Shown here: piece by piece, positions 1-10,494 of the stretch | Position numbering within the stretch: position 1 is the stretch's first letter | How the letters are laid out: every line of letters begins with the position of its first letter | From: Rhodospirillales bacterium | GTDB taxonomy: Bacteria > Pseudomonadota > Alphaproteobacteria > Reyranellales > Reyranellaceae | Assembly: GCA_003153415.1 (NCBI GenBank) | Contig: PLYQ01000169.1 | Coordinates: 4,500-43,053 of the forward strand | DNA: 38,554 nucleotides | Reading direction: 5' to 3' | Program-made: the position numbers and the translations under genes | Notes under the pieces: model-generated | Databases searched by the model: none | The model's input: the letters and a program-made list of their open reading frames with translations, nothing else | What the model was told of the DNA's origin: nothing

Positions 1-2515
1 CATCGGTCACCAGTTCGGAGTAGCGCGAGGCGATGGCGATGTCGCTCTTGGCCAGCACCATGTCCATGTTCGACAGGACGGTGCGGAAGAACGGCCAGTT
101 GTCGTACATCGCCTGCAGCGTCGCCATTCCGTCACCCGGGCGCGCGTCGCTCCACGCCTTGACCGCCGCCCCGAACCCGTACCAGCCCGGCAACATCAGG
201 CGGCACTGCGCCCAGCTGAACACCCAGGGGATGGCGCGCAGATCCTCAATACGTCGCTGGCTCGACCGCGACGCCGGGCGGCTGCCGATATTGAGGGTGG
301 CGATCTCGTCGAGCACCGTGGACTCGCGGAAATACCGGTCGAAGCCCTCGGTCTCGTAGACCAGGTCGCGATAGGCGCGGAAAGCGTGTGCCGACAATTT
401 CTCCATAACGGCCAGATAGTCGGCCGGCGGCGGCGGGCGATCGCCCTCCAGCAGCGTCGCCTCGAGCGTGGCGGCGGCCAGAGTTTCGAGGTTGCGCCGC
501 CCGACCTCGGCGTTGGAATATTTGCCGGCGATCACCTCGCCCTGCTCGGTGATGCGGATCGCGCCCTGCACAGCGCCGGGCGGTTGCGCGAGGATCGCGT
601 CGTAGCTCGGGCCCCCGCCGCGACCGACCGAGCCACCGCGGCCGTGGAACAGGCGCAGCCCGACCTTGTGACGCCGGAAGGTGTCGATCAGCACCAGCTC
701 GGCCTTGTACAGCTCCCAGGTCGAGGTCAGATAGCCGCCGTCCTTGTTGCTGTCGGAGTAGCCCAGCATCACCTCCTGCGTGTCGCCGCGCGAGGCGAGC
801 AGGCGGCGATAGGCAGGCAGCCCCAGGAGCTCGTCCATGATGCGGCCGCAGCGCTGCAGATCGCCGATGGTCTCGAACAGCGGCACGATATCGACGTCCA
901 GCCGGCCCTCGCGTGGACGCAACAGGCCGGTTTCCTTGAGCAGCACGGCCACTTCCAGGATGTCGGAGACGCTGTCGGCCTTGGAGATCACGTAGTTGGG
1001 TATGGCGGCGCGGCCGTAGCGGCGATGCGCGTCGGCCGCCACAGCCAGCATGGCAAGTTCGGCGGCGGTTTCGTCGGCATATGACAAATGCGGCGAGGCG
1101 AGCGGCCGCATGTTGCCCAGTTCGCCGACCAGCAGCGCCACACGTGCGTCCTCTGCGAGCGTCCGATAGTCGACCCCTGCCCCGGCCCCGGCCCCGGCCG
1201 CCTCGACGAGTTCAGCCACGACACGCTCGTGCACATCCGAATTCTGCCGCAGATCGAGCGACGCGAGATGAAAGCCAAAGACGTCGACGGCGCGTCGCAG
1301 CGACCGCAGACGTCCCCGCGCCAGGCCGGCTGAGCCGTTTTCCGTCAGCGACTGGTAGACGATATCCAGGTCCGCTTTCAGATCCCCGGCCGCTTGGTAG
1401 GCCGCCGCCTCGCCGACCGGCGGGTGTGGCGCTTCCAACCGATCGAGCGCCCACGCGGTGGCGGCCAGTCGTGCATAGATGCCGACGATGGCGCGCCGGT
1501 AGGGTTCGTCCTGGCGCTCCGGCGCGCGGTCGGACGATCGTTCGGCCAACCCGCGCAGCCCCTCGGAGGTGTGCACGATGCGGCCATCGAGCGACAGCTC
1601 GCCGCCCAGCAGATGCAGCTCGTCGAGATAGAAGCGCAGCGCCCGCTGGCTCTGCATGGTGAGCGCCTGGCGCGACACGTCGGCGGTGACGAAGGGATTG
1701 CCGTCACGGTCGCCGCCCATCCAGCTGCCCATGCGCAGGAAGGACGGCACATCGAGGTCCTGCCAGGCCGGATCGGTGGCGCCGAGCCGATCCTCGAGGT
1801 CGGCGTAGAAAGCCGGCAGAGCGCGCAGGAAGGTGTGGTCGTAGTAGGCCAGGCCATTGGCGACCTCGTCGATGACCCGCAGGCGCGTGTCACGCAGGAT
1901 GCTGGTCTGCCACAGCGTGAGCACGGCGCGGCGCAACGCCCGGCGGTTGGACGCCAGCTCCTCCGGCGTGAACTGGATGCGGTCGCGCTCGTCGAGCAGG
2001 CGAGCAATCTCCATCTCGCGGTCGATCGAGCTCTTGCGGCGGATCTCGGTTGGATGCGCCGTCAGGACCGCACTGCACAGGGCATGGGCAAAGAACGCGT
2101 CGAGTTGCGTCCGGGAAATGCCGGCGTTCCGGGCGCGCTCGAGCGCATAGGCCATCGTGCCCTGCCGCGGCGCCGCCCTGGCCATGGCGTAGGCCCGGGT
2201 GCGGCGGATGTGGTGCTGGTCCTCGGCGATGTTGGCCAGGTGCGAGAAGTAGCCGAAGGCCCGGATGATGCGGGTCGCGCGGTCCGTCGGCAGGCCGCTC
2301 ATGATGGCCTGCAACTCCTGTCGGGCAGCCTCGTCAGCGTTGCGGTGGAACTGGACGGCAGTGCGGCGGATGTGTTCGACGAGTTCGAACACCGGGTCGC
2401 CCTCCTGGGCACGCACCGTGTCGCCGAGAATACGCCCGAGGAGCCTGGTGTCGTAGCGCAGCGGCACGTCCTTTTCGGGCGTATCAGTGTCGTTGGGACG
2501 CTCCATGGGCTGCAT
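1..2515 (-). CDS. ppc: Phosphoenolpyruvate carboxylase (C-terminus beyond window)
   Basis: Carboxylates phosphoenolpyruvate with bicarbonate to oxaloacetate, an anaplerotic cytosolic reaction. I translated the minus strand from ATG 2515 and found an uninterrupted frame of about 838 codons to the window edge. The hallmark motif LTAHPTE is present with the catalytic His at residue 154. The glycine-arginine loop [11 protein letters not shown] starts at His624, and MGGDRDGNP lies between them. Bacterial enzymes are about 880-950 residues, so only the last stretch is missing. AGGAG lies 6-7 nt before ATG 2515; a second in-frame ATG at 2506 is a less likely start. The ligase gene upstream on the same strand ends 10 nt before this start, so the two may be cotranscribed. 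The many long plus-strand frames here are antisense shadows. Confidence 0.96.
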   Translation of the reverse strand, partial: MQPMERPNDTDTPEKDVPLRYDTRLLGRILGDTVRAQEGDPVFELVEHIRRTAVQFHRNADEAARQELQAIMSGLPTDRATRIIRAFGYFSHLANIAEDQHHIRRTRAYAMARAAPRQGTMAYALERARNAGISRTQLDAFFAHALCSAVLTAHPTEIRRKSSIDREMEIARLLDERDRIQFTPEELASNRRALRRAVLTLWQTSILRDTRLRVIDEVANGLAYYDHTFLRALPAFYADLEDRLGATDPAWQDLDVPSFLRMGSWMGGDRDGNPFVTADVSRQALTMQSQRALRFYLDELHLLGGELSLDGRIVHTSEGLRGLAERSSDRAPERQDEPYRRAIVGIYARLAATAWALDRLEAPHPPVGEAAAYQAAGDLKADLDIVYQSLTENGSAGLARGRLRSLRRAVDVFGFHLASLDLRQNSDVHERVVAELVEAAGAGAGAGVDYRTLAEDARVALLVGELGNMRPLASPHLSYADETAAELAMLAVAADAHRRYGRAAIPNYVISKADSVSDILEVAVLLKETGLLRPREGRLDVDIVPLFETIGDLQRCGRIMDELLGLPAYRRLLASRGDTQEVMLGYSDSNKDGGYLTSTWELYKAELVLIDTFRRHKVGLRLFHGRGGSVGRGGGPSYDAILAQPPGAVQGAIRITEQGEVIAGKYSNAEVGRRNLETLAAATLEATLLEGDRPPPPADYLAVMEKLSAHAFRAYRDLVYETEGFDRYFRESTVLDEIATLNIGSRPASRSSQRRIEDLRAIPWVFSWAQCRLMLPGWYGFGAAVKAWSDARPGDGMATLQAMYDNWPFFRTVLSNMDMVLAKSDIAIASRYSELVTD

Positions 2516-2525
2516 CTTGCTCCTG

Positions 2526-4388
2526 TTACGCGATCTCTAGGACACCCTCGCCGCCTTTGTAGAGCCTCTCCACCAGCGCCTTGCGCCGCTCGAGCGTGGC
2601 GCGCTGGTTGATGTAGCCCTTGTCGGTGATCTCGTGGCCGTCGACCGACGCGGGCTCCTCCATCAGGATCGCGCGGCGCACCCGCATCGAGGAGCCCTTG
2701 CACGCGGCATTCATCCTGGCGAGCCCGTCGCGCACGGTGGCGATCACGGCGGGATGGGCCAGGAGTTCGCCACTGGAGAGCGCCACTTCGCTGTCATCGA
2801 CGAGCTGCCGGCAGGCGGCCAGGTTGGGAAAACCCAGCAGGCCGACATACTCGCGATCCTGACCGCAGATCACCGCGTCCTGCAGCACCGGCGAAGCGGC
2901 AGCGATCGCCGTCGTGCGGAGCGTGCCGACCAAGACGAAGGTGCCGCTGGTCAGTTTGAAATCCTCGACCACGCGGCCATCGAAGATCAGGCCCCAGCTC
3001 GGATCCGCAGGGTCGACGAAGCGGCCGGCATCGCCGATCTTGTAGAAGCCTTCCTCGTCGAACATCTCGGCCGTCAAATCGGGCCGCTTGTAGTAGCCGG
3101 GGGTGACGATCACGCTCTTCAGGCGCAGCTCATAGCGGCCCTCCTCGCCGGTCGGCACGAGCTTCAGCTGCACGCCAGGGAACGGCAGGCCGATCAAGCC
3201 GACCCGCTCGGACGCCCAGTGCACCGTGGTCGCCGTCGGTGCCGTCTCGGTGGAACCCCAGCCCGTCACGAACGGCAGCCGATAGCCGGTGTGCTTCACC
3301 GCCAACATCTCCATGCGCTCGTAGAGGTCGGACGGCAGCGTGGCGCCGCCATAGGCCAGCGAATTCAGGTTCTTGAAGAATTTTTTCGCCAGCCCCTCGT
3401 CCTTCTCCAGTGCCGTCGCCAGCATGGCGTAGCCCGCGGGCACGTTGGCGAAGGAAGTCGGTGAGATCTCCCGCAAGTTCCGCAGCGTCTCGTCGAATAA
3501 GCCAGGCAGCGGCTTGCCGTCGTCGATCCACGTCGTGCCGCCTTCGGCGAGGTTGCCCTGGAACGTGGCATTGCCGCCCATCGTGTGGTTCCACGGCAGC
3601 CAATCGAGCTGCACGGGGGCCGGATCGGTCGGCTTTCGCGTGCGCGCCATCTGCCCCATCGCCAGATTGGCGCACATCATCTCCTGGGTGTTGATCACCG
3701 CCTTGGGCAGGCCGGTGCTGCCAGAAGTGAAGAGGAATTTGCCGATCGTCTTGGACTCGATGTGCGCGATCGACTGGGCCACCACGTCGGTCACCTTCGT
3801 GGCGACGAGTTCGCTCCACGGCAGCGACTGCATCTGCGGCGGCGCTTTGTCGACATGAACCAGCAGAACACCGTCGAGATCGAGGGCGGCGAGCGCACGG
3901 GCGTAGATCTCTCCGTTCTGCACGAACACCAGCCCGGGCTTGATGAGGTCGAAAACGTAGCGGAGCTTGGCGTGGTCCTGGCTCATCACAGAATAGGCCG
4001 GCGACACCGGTGCCAGCGGCGCACGCGCCTGCATGGCCGCCATCGACAGCAGCGCGAACTCGATGGAGTTCGACGACAGGATCATGACCGGCTTGTCGGG
4101 CCCGAAGCCGCGGTCGAGCAGCGCTTGCGTGATCGCATCGACCTGCTTCTTGGCTTCGGCGTAGGTCACCTTCAGCCATTCGCGCGCCGGGCCGCGGCGC
4201 TGCGCCAGCCAGATCCTGTCGGGTGCCTCGGCCGCCCACTTGGCGAGGAAGGCCGGCACGTGCTTCTCGTAAGGCTTCAGCCGGTGGTTCGACTGCAGCA
4301 CGATGCTGCCGTCGCCGCGGCACTCGACCTTGACGTCGCGGCTCAGGAAATCGATCGGCTTGAAGGGCGCCTGCATTACGCTGTCCAA
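2526..4388 (-). CDS. Feruloyl-CoA synthase-like AMP-dependent acyl-CoA ligase
   Basis: Activates an aromatic or other carboxylic acid with ATP and CoA through an acyl-adenylate. About 620 residues. The P-loop [12 protein letters not shown] is at roughly 220-232, PWNHTMGGN near 265, and the adenylate motif GWGSTETAP near 376. Next come YKIGDAG and [13 protein letters not shown] of the hinge, and a C-terminal [16 protein letters not shown] with the late Lys. The hinge and C-terminal wording resembles feruloyl-CoA synthases more than fatty acyl-CoA synthetases. Start choice: TTG 4388 has GGAG 8 nt upstream, while the first ATG (4376, in frame) lies 20 nt from it, so I prefer TTG; ATG 4376 remains possible. 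Divergent from an acyl-CoA dehydrogenase that could process its product. The substrate is inferred, not shown. Confidence 0.85.
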   Translation of the reverse strand: MDSVMQAPFKPIDFLSRDVKVECRGDGSIVLQSNHRLKPYEKHVPAFLAKWAAEAPDRIWLAQRRGPAREWLKVTYAEAKKQVDAITQALLDRGFGPDKPVMILSSNSIEFALLSMAAMQARAPLAPVSPAYSVMSQDHAKLRYVFDLIKPGLVFVQNGEIYARALAALDLDGVLLVHVDKAPPQMQSLPWSELVATKVTDVVAQSIAHIESKTIGKFLFTSGSTGLPKAVINTQEMMCANLAMGQMARTRKPTDPAPVQLDWLPWNHTMGGNATFQGNLAEGGTTWIDDGKPLPGLFDETLRNLREISPTSFANVPAGYAMLATALEKDEGLAKKFFKNLNSLAYGGATLPSDLYERMEMLAVKHTGYRLPFVTGWGSTETAPTATTVHWASERVGLIGLPFPGVQLKLVPTGEEGRYELRLKSVIVTPGYYKRPDLTAEMFDEEGFYKIGDAGRFVDPADPSWGLIFDGRVVEDFKLTSGTFVLVGTLRTTAIAAASPVLQDAVICGQDREYVGLLGFPNLAACRQLVDDSEVALSSGELLAHPAVIATVRDGLARMNAACKGSSMRVRRAILMEEPASVDGHEITDKGYINQRATLERRKALVERLYKGGEGVLEIA

Positions 4389-4505
4389 CGGCGTTTCTCC
4401 CGAAATTTTGCGTTGATGACGGTTTAGGCAGTGGTCTCTGGCGGAGCAAGCTCGGCCCATCCGCAAGCCGAAACCCCTGCTGCGTCGTCATGCGTCTTCA
4501 GGACG

Positions 4506-4521
4506 GTGAATGGCCGTTCAC
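4506..4521. promoter_or_regulatory. Near-perfect 16-bp dyad between divergent genes
   Basis: GTGAATGGCCGTTCAC is palindromic except for one central T/G pair. It sits in the 183-bp gap between the divergent ligase and acyl-CoA dehydrogenase genes, 50 bp before the latter's start. This is where an operator for both genes would be expected. No regulator gene is adjacent, so the role is only inferred. Confidence 0.3.
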
Positions 4522-4571
4522 ATTACCGCGGTTTTCCGCCAGAGTCCGGCGTAGCACAAAGGGAGAGACCG

Positions 4572-5794
<1,223 letters not shown>

Positions 5795-5795
<1 letters not shown>

Positions 5796-5812
5796 GCGCA
5801 TTCGAATGCGCT
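5795..5812. repeat. 18-bp perfect palindrome at stop codon
   Basis: AGCGCATTCGAATGCGCT is a perfect palindrome beginning on the last base of the stop codon. It could form a small hairpin that adds to the terminator 24 bp downstream. Its outer AGCGC/GCGCT ends recall the tandem hairpins at 37651-37714. Confidence 0.5.
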
Positions 5813-5835
5813 AAGTCCGGCTCCCGGACGAACGC

Positions 5836-5859
5836 AAAGGCCGCCTCCGGGCGGCCTTT
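5836..5859 (+). terminator. Rho-independent-like terminator
   Basis: A perfect 10-bp GC-rich stem (AAAGGCCGCC pairing with GGCGGCCTTT) closes a TCCG tetraloop. The T-run after it is short. It lies 41 bp after the acyl-CoA dehydrogenase stop and before the DUF202 gene's own ribosome site, so it should separate the two units. Confidence 0.8.
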
Positions 5860-5896
5860 GTCGTCTAAGGTACTGCATCGGAGATGGAGGTCGCCC

Positions 5897-6295
5897 ATGG
5901 ATGCAACGGATGTCAACGAGCTGAAGGCGCAGCAGAAGAAGCTCCATCATGTCTCGGAGCACCTCGCCAACGAGCGGACCATCCTCGCCTGGATCCGGAC
6001 CGCACTTGCCGTGATGACGCTGGGCGTCGGCATCAACCGGTTCAGCCTGTTCCTCGAGGAATTCAGCCATGTCGTGCCCGGCGGAAGAAAAGCGAACCTG
6101 CATGCCGAACAATTGGGCATCGGCCTCGTTGTACTGGGCGTCGTGATGATGCTCGGCGCCACCTGGCACTACGCCCACGTTGCTAACGCCATCGACACCG
6201 ACTCCTATCGGCCGGCGCGCCTCGGCATCATCCTGACCTCGCTGCTCGTGGTCGTGCTCGGCGGGGCAAGCTTGTTCTGGTTGCTTTCCCGATAG
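5897..6295 (+). CDS. DUF202 (YidH-family) inner membrane protein
   Basis: A 132-residue membrane protein. The N-terminal soluble stretch ends in the family signature LANERTILAWIRTALAVMTLG (about residues 22-42), which begins the first membrane helix. Two further helices lie near 75-98 and 108-130. This matches DUF202/YidH proteins, whose function is unknown. GGAGG ends 6 nt before ATG 5897, and the frame upstream belongs to the shadow of the acyl-CoA dehydrogenase gene. It follows a terminator and precedes a broken D-lactate dehydrogenase by 13 nt. No biochemical role can be assigned. Confidence 0.88.
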   Translation: MDATDVNELKAQQKKLHHVSEHLANERTILAWIRTALAVMTLGVGINRFSLFLEEFSHVVPGGRKANLHAEQLGIGLVVLGVVMMLGATWHYAHVANAIDTDSYRPARLGIILTSLLVVVLGGASLFWLLSR

Positions 6296-6308
6296 CCAGG
6301 AAGATAGC

Positions 6309-6933
6309 TTGCCCTTCATGGGGAGTGACGGCGCGCAACTGATTGACCGGCTGAAGGCTATCGTCGGCAAAGGCTACGTCCTCACGACTCCCGAGAGCAC
6401 CCGACGCTTCAGTACGGGTATCCGCTTCGGCAGTGGCCCGGTTCTGGCGGTCGTCCGACCGGGCAGCCTGGTCGAGCAGTGGCGGGTGCTGAACGCCTGC
6501 GTGGCGGCCAACAAGACCATCATCGTGCAGGCGGCAAACACCGGGCTCACCGGTGGCTCGACGCCCAACGGCGACGATTACGACCGCGAAATCGTGATCG
6601 TCAGCACGCTGCGCATCCCAAGGTGCACCTGATCGACGACGGCAAGCAGGCGATCTGCCTGCCCGGCGCCACGCTCCACCAGCTCGAGAAGGCGCTACGG
6701 CCGATCAAGCGCGAGCCGCATTCCCTGATCGGCTCGTCTTGCATCGGCGCCTCGATCTTCGGCGGCGTCTGCAACAACTCGGGCGGCCCGTTGATCCATC
6801 GCGGGCCCGTCTTCACCCAGATGACCCTGTTCACACGGATGTTCGAGGCGGGCGCGATCCACCTCGTCAACCATCTCGGCGTCAGTCTGGGCGACGATCC
6901 GGAGACGATCCTCGCCAGACTGGACCGCGGCGA
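6309..6933 (+). pseudogene. dld: Truncated, frameshifted quinone-dependent D-lactate dehydrogenase
   Basis: The first 100 codons from TTG 6309 (AGGA about 7 nt upstream; ATG at 6318 is the alternative) match the FAD-binding start of E. coli-type Dld, including QAANTGLTGGSTPNGDDYDR. At about 6618-6622 the reading frame shifts: one base appears lost between RIP and KVHLIDDG. The similarity then continues in the next frame through REPHSLIGSSCIGAS, GGVCNNSGG and LVNHLGVSLG to about 6933. Intact Dld is near 570 residues; only about 200 are represented, and the rest of the FAD and membrane-binding part is gone. The remnant ends just before the stop of the convergent transporter gene, suggesting a deletion junction. 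Not functional as it stands. Confidence 0.85.
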
Positions 6934-6939
6934 CAGCGG

Positions 6940-8526
6940 TCAGCGGTCGAGCCAGACGTCCTCGAAGCGCCAGCCGTTGTAGATGCTGTTGGTGTGGATC
7001 ACGACGCCCTTGACGTGCGGCTGCCAGCAGCCGGCCGCCTTGCCGTTGTAGATGATTGGCCTCGCGACATCCTCCTGCAGCTTGACGTCGATGTCCTGCA
7101 CCATCGCCAGGCGCTTCTTCTGATCGAGCTCGCGCGACTGCGCCTCGAACAGCTTGGTCATCTCCGGGTCGCAGTAGCCGTTGTAGTTGCGCAGCGAGCC
7201 GCAGGCGTAGCCCTCGAAGAAGGTGACGTCCGGGTCGTCGACCGCGCTGCCGCTGAGATTGAGCGCCACCGTATAGTCCTTCTTGAACACGCGATTGTAG
7301 TAGATGGCGGTGTCGATGATCTCGAGCTCGGCGTCCATATAGATGTGCCGCAAGTGGTCGAGCAGGATCGTCGCCGGATCGCGGAACGTCGCGATGTTGC
7401 GCGTGCTCACCCTGACCTTCAGCCGCTTGTCGGGACCGTAGCCGGCCTCCCTCATCAGGGCGCGCCCCTCCTCGCGGCTCTTCTCGACGTCGCCGTAGCC
7501 GATAATGTTCTTGAGCCTCTCCGGCGGCAGTCCCCATACGCCATCCGGCGGCGCCAGCATGGCACCGCCCAGCGTGTCCTGGCCTTCGCTTATGATGTCG
7601 ACGAAGGCGTGCCGATCGAGCGTCAACGCCATGGCGCGCCGGATCTTCGGATTGTCGAAGGGCGGCAGGTCGCGGTTGACGATGAGATTGGTGGAAACGC
7701 CGGTCGCCCGCATGGTGCACAGGGCCTTGGACGCGTCCTTGCGGATGCCCTTGAGCAGCGGCACCGTGACGTCGGTCGGGAAGGTCATGTCGAACTTGCC
7801 CGCGGTGAAGGCCAGCATGCGGGTCGAGCGGTCGGGAATGATGGTGAACTCGATGCCGTCGAGATAGGGCCGCCCCTTCTTCCAGTAGTCGGGGTTCTTC
7901 GCCAGCTTGATGCTCTCCTTCATCTTGAATTCGACGAACTTGAACGGGCCGGTGCCGATCGGCTTGGTGCGCATTTGCGCCGTCGGGACGTGACATGGAT
8001 AGATCGGCGTGTAGCCGGACGACAGCAACGCCAGCAGCGAGGGTTGTGGCGCCTTGAGGTGGAAGGTGGCGTCGAAGTCGCCATCGGCCGTCACCTTCTC
8101 GACGTTGCTCCACCAGGCCGAACGCGGGTTGCGCCGGAGCTTGTCGGTGCCGGTCAGCATCTCAAAGGTGCATTGCACGTCCTTGGCCGTGAACGGCTTG
8201 CCGTCGTGCCATTTCACTCCCTCGCGCAGCCTGAAGGCGAGCGCCTTGCCGTCGTCGCTCCATTTCCAGCTCGTGGCGAGATCGGGCACGATCGATTCGA
8301 AGCTGTTCTTCGGCACGTTCTGGTCGAACATGACCAGGTTGTTGAAAACGCTCATGAACGGCACCGCCGTCGAGACCGTCGCCTCCTCATGGATCGAGGC
8401 GCTGGGCGGCGTGTCCATATGTTCGATCTTGAGGATGCCGCCGGATTTCTGCGCCCACGCGGCGCTTGCCGTCACAATCGTTAACGCGACCACGCATACG
8501 CACGCGAAACTGGTTCGGCCGTTCAT
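6940..8526 (-). CDS. ABC transporter substrate-binding protein, family 5
   Basis: Periplasmic receptor of the peptide/nickel/opine class (SBP_bac_5), 528 residues. It has a cleavable signal peptide with probable cleavage after AWA (residues 23-25). Family landmarks include PDLATSWKWSDDGKALAFRLR, the loop GVKWHDGKPFTAKDV near residue 105, and the C-terminal YNGKAAGCWQPHVKG region. GGGAGG lies 7 nt before ATG 8526. No permease or ATPase gene is nearby, so it is an orphan receptor that must use a transporter encoded elsewhere, or the remainder was lost with the adjacent dld truncation. The ligand cannot be told from sequence; dipeptides, oligopeptides or other small organics are all seen in the family. 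Confidence 0.92.
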   Translation of the reverse strand: MNGRTSFACVCVVALTIVTASAAWAQKSGGILKIEHMDTPPSASIHEEATVSTAVPFMSVFNNLVMFDQNVPKNSFESIVPDLATSWKWSDDGKALAFRLREGVKWHDGKPFTAKDVQCTFEMLTGTDKLRRNPRSAWWSNVEKVTADGDFDATFHLKAPQPSLLALLSSGYTPIYPCHVPTAQMRTKPIGTGPFKFVEFKMKESIKLAKNPDYWKKGRPYLDGIEFTIIPDRSTRMLAFTAGKFDMTFPTDVTVPLLKGIRKDASKALCTMRATGVSTNLIVNRDLPPFDNPKIRRAMALTLDRHAFVDIISEGQDTLGGAMLAPPDGVWGLPPERLKNIIGYGDVEKSREEGRALMREAGYGPDKRLKVRVSTRNIATFRDPATILLDHLRHIYMDAELEIIDTAIYYNRVFKKDYTVALNLSGSAVDDPDVTFFEGYACGSLRNYNGYCDPEMTKLFEAQSRELDQKKRLAMVQDIDVKLQEDVARPIIYNGKAAGCWQPHVKGVVIHTNSIYNGWRFEDVWLDR

Positions 8527-8654
8527 GTCGTGTCCTCCCTAAGAGGGGCGGTGCGCTGTTCTTTTGTCGTTTGCGCGCAACGCCAAAGCTGTTGCCGGCT
8601 AGTCTACGCGACGCTTTTGTCTTCTCCCCCTTTTTTGCCTTCGCGGCAGCTTGA

Positions 8655-8682
8655 CCGGGCTGCCTGACACAGGCAAGCCCGG
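8655..8682. other. Strong hairpin just upstream of DMT transporter start
   Basis: CCGGGCT-GCCTG pairs with CAGGC-A-AGCCCGG: a 12-bp stem with one bulged A and a 3-nt loop. It ends 6 bp before ATG 8689, where a ribosome site would be. No Shine-Dalgarno sequence is visible there. It may reduce translation from that ATG or mark a terminator-like element. Confidence 0.5.
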
Positions 8683-8688
8683 GCGCCC

Positions 8689-9627
8689 ATGTCCGCGTCA
8701 ACATCCGCGCCCGCAATCGACGCCCCCGACGCAGTGAGCCGCCTGATGCCCTCACGGGTGGCGCGCGGCTTCTTCCTCGCCGTCGTGTCCGGCCTCTTCT
8801 TCACATTCCTCAACGCCGCGGTGAAGGAGCTGGCGAGCGAGATGCCGCCGCTGTTCGTCGCCTGGGGCCGCTGGATCTCGGGCGTCGCGCTGATCGGTGC
8901 GTACCTCCTGGCACGGGTCGGCCTCTGGGGCATGCGCACGCAAGACATGAAGCTCCATTGCTTCCGCGGCCTCTTCCACACGACCGGCTATGGCCTGTGG
9001 TACGAGGCGGTGGTGTGGCTGCCGCTGGCCACCATGGCCGCACTGGGCTTCACCGGCCCGATTTTCATCACCCTGGGCGCCGTTTTCTTCCTCGGCGAGA
9101 CCGTGCACTGGCGGCGCTGGGCCGGCGTGGCGGTGGGATTCGCCGGCATGCTGGTGATCGTCCGTCCCGGCTTCGTGCCGATGAACCCCGGCATCTGGAT
9201 GATGCTGGCCGCGGTGCCGTTGATGGCCGGCTCCAACCTCGTGGCCAAGGTGGTGTCGGGCCGAGACAAGCCGGCGGTCGTGGTGTTCTGGCAGAGCGTG
9301 GTCGGCGCCGTCTGCTTCACGCCGCTCGGCATCTGGTTCTGGCAGACGCCAACCCTGACACAGATCGGCCTCTTCCTGGCCGCTGGCTTCTCCGGCACGG
9401 TGGGATACTTCCTGATCACCTGGGCCTATCGCCTGCTCGATATTTCCGCCCTGCAGTCGATCACCTTCCTTGCCATCGTTTGGGCCGCCTTGATGGACGT
9501 CGCGGTCTGGGGCAAGACCTCCGACATCTGGACGTTCGTGGGGGCGGCGATCATCGTGGCGTCGACGACCTACATCGCCCACCGTGAAACAACACGCGAG
9601 ACGGTGGCGGGAGGAAAGAAGAAATGA
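8689..9627 (+). CDS. EamA/DMT-family transporter
   Basis: Inner membrane carrier of the drug/metabolite superfamily with two EamA repeats, about 10 membrane helices in 312 residues. Helices start with GFFLAVVSGLFFTFLNAAVK at about 27-46 and end at VGAAIIVASTTYIA before a basic tail. Two starts are possible: ATG 8689 adds a soluble 19-residue leader but has no ribosome site and lies behind a hairpin, while ATG 8746 starts right before the first helix. I keep 8689 with doubt. The stop overlaps the next start as ATGA, so it is translationally coupled to the SDR. The substrate is unknown; family members export or import metabolites such as amino acids. Confidence 0.88.
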   Translation: MSASTSAPAIDAPDAVSRLMPSRVARGFFLAVVSGLFFTFLNAAVKELASEMPPLFVAWGRWISGVALIGAYLLARVGLWGMRTQDMKLHCFRGLFHTTGYGLWYEAVVWLPLATMAALGFTGPIFITLGAVFFLGETVHWRRWAGVAVGFAGMLVIVRPGFVPMNPGIWMMLAAVPLMAGSNLVAKVVSGRDKPAVVVFWQSVVGAVCFTPLGIWFWQTPTLTQIGLFLAAGFSGTVGYFLITWAYRLLDISALQSITFLAIVWAALMDVAVWGKTSDIWTFVGAAIIVASTTYIAHRETTRETVAGGKKK

Positions 9628-10394
9628 CGGATCGTCTGGCGGGCAAGGTCGCGCTGATCACCGGCGGTGCCTCGGGACTGGGCGCCAACGCCGCCGAGTT
9701 GATGGTCCGCGAGGGCGCCAGGGTGGTCGTCGCCGACATCGCCGCCGACCGCGGCAAGGCGGTCTCGGACAGGCTGGGCGCGTCCGGCCATTTCGTGAAG
9801 CTCGACGTCACGTCGGAGGACAACTGGAAGGCGGCCATCGCCGAGACCGTGACCAAGTTCGGCGCGCTGCATGTGCTGCTGAATTCCGCCGGTATCGGGC
9901 TCAGCAAAACGGTCGAGGACATCACGCTCGAGGAATGGCGCCGCGTGCACGCCATCGACCTCGACGGCGTGTTCCTGGGCTGCAAGCACGGCGTCGGCGA
10001 AATCAAGAAGCACACCGCCAAGCTCGGCGGTTCGGTGATCAACATCTCGTCGATCTCGGGCATCATCGCCGGCGCCAACATGGCGGCCTACAACTCGGCC
10101 AAGGCGGGCGTGCGGCTCCTGAGCAAATCGGTGGCGCTGCACTGCGCCAAATCGGGCTACAACATCCGCTGCAACTCGGTGCACCCCACCTTCATCGACA
10201 CGCCGATCCTCGACAAGTATCGCGACCGCTTCGGCCAGGAGGTCATGCAGCAGAAGCTCGGCCGCCAGGTCCCGATCGGCCGCCTCGGCCGACCCGAGGA
10301 AGTCGGCTGGGCGCTCGTTTTTCTCGCGTCGGACGAGTCGAGTTTCATGACCGGCTCGGAAGTGATCATCGACGGCGGCATCTCCGCCATGTGA
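9624..10394 (+). CDS. Short-chain dehydrogenase/reductase (classical SDR)
   Basis: NAD(P)-dependent oxidoreductase of 256 residues. The nucleotide-binding TGGASGLG is at 13-20, with an acidic residue after beta-2 (VVVADIAAD) favouring NAD. NSAG is near 88, the catalytic Ser in NISSISG, and YNSAK gives the Tyr and Lys. The C-terminal GSEVIIDGG is typical. ATG 9624 is fixed by the ATGA overlap with the DMT transporter and by GGGAGG 11 nt upstream. Family relatives oxidise cyclic alcohols, hydroxysteroids or 3-hydroxyacyl compounds; nothing here narrows the substrate. A hairpin begins on its stop codon. Confidence 0.93.
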   Translation: MTDRLAGKVALITGGASGLGANAAELMVREGARVVVADIAADRGKAVSDRLGASGHFVKLDVTSEDNWKAAIAETVTKFGALHVLLNSAGIGLSKTVEDITLEEWRRVHAIDLDGVFLGCKHGVGEIKKHTAKLGGSVINISSISGIIAGANMAAYNSAKAGVRLLSKSVALHCAKSGYNIRCNSVHPTFIDTPILDKYRDRFGQEVMQQKLGRQVPIGRLGRPEEVGWALVFLASDESSFMTGSEVIIDGGISAM

Positions 10395-10414
10395 CAGGTG
10401 TGAAACACCTGTCA
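10392..10414 (+). terminator. Perfect hairpin on SDR stop codon
   Basis: TGACAGGTGT pairs with ACACCTGTCA, a 10-bp perfect stem with a GAA loop, starting at the TGA stop. No T-run follows. It probably ends or stabilises the DMT-SDR transcript, and its right arm merges with the REP-like element that follows. Confidence 0.5.
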
Positions 10415-10478
10415 TCCTGAGCGCAGCGAAGGATCTATTGGTCGGTCCGTGAGGTCCTTCGCTATGCTCAGGACGACA
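10410..10478. repeat. REP-like imperfect inverted repeat
   Basis: Two 27-nt arms (10410-10436 and 10452-10478) match in inverted orientation at 23 of 27 positions, separated by 15 nt. The arms carry the CCTGAGCGCAGCGAAGGATC-type core that recurs in many alphaproteobacterial intergenic regions and, when misread as protein, gives SFAALRMT. It lies entirely between the SDR and the hydrolase gene. A palindromic element of the REP/MITE class is the best reading; copy number in this genome cannot be seen. Confidence 0.75.
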
Positions 10479-10494
10479 GAAACAGGAGGACTGA

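Noticed and set aside
386-2611. Long plus-strand open frames (up to 405 codons) opposite PEP carboxylase
   Set aside because: They are antisense to a gene with all catalytic motifs, have low-complexity Arg/Gly/Ala-rich products and no ribosome sites.
4437-4543. 9-bp inverted repeat TCTGGCGGA ... TCCGCCAGA
   Set aside because: The arms are 89 bp apart and short; chance is likely in GC-rich DNA.
6695-8484. Overlapping frames of 472 and 581 codons around the family-5 receptor gene
   Set aside because: Shadows of the receptor gene in a GC-rich genome; no domain is recognisable in either.
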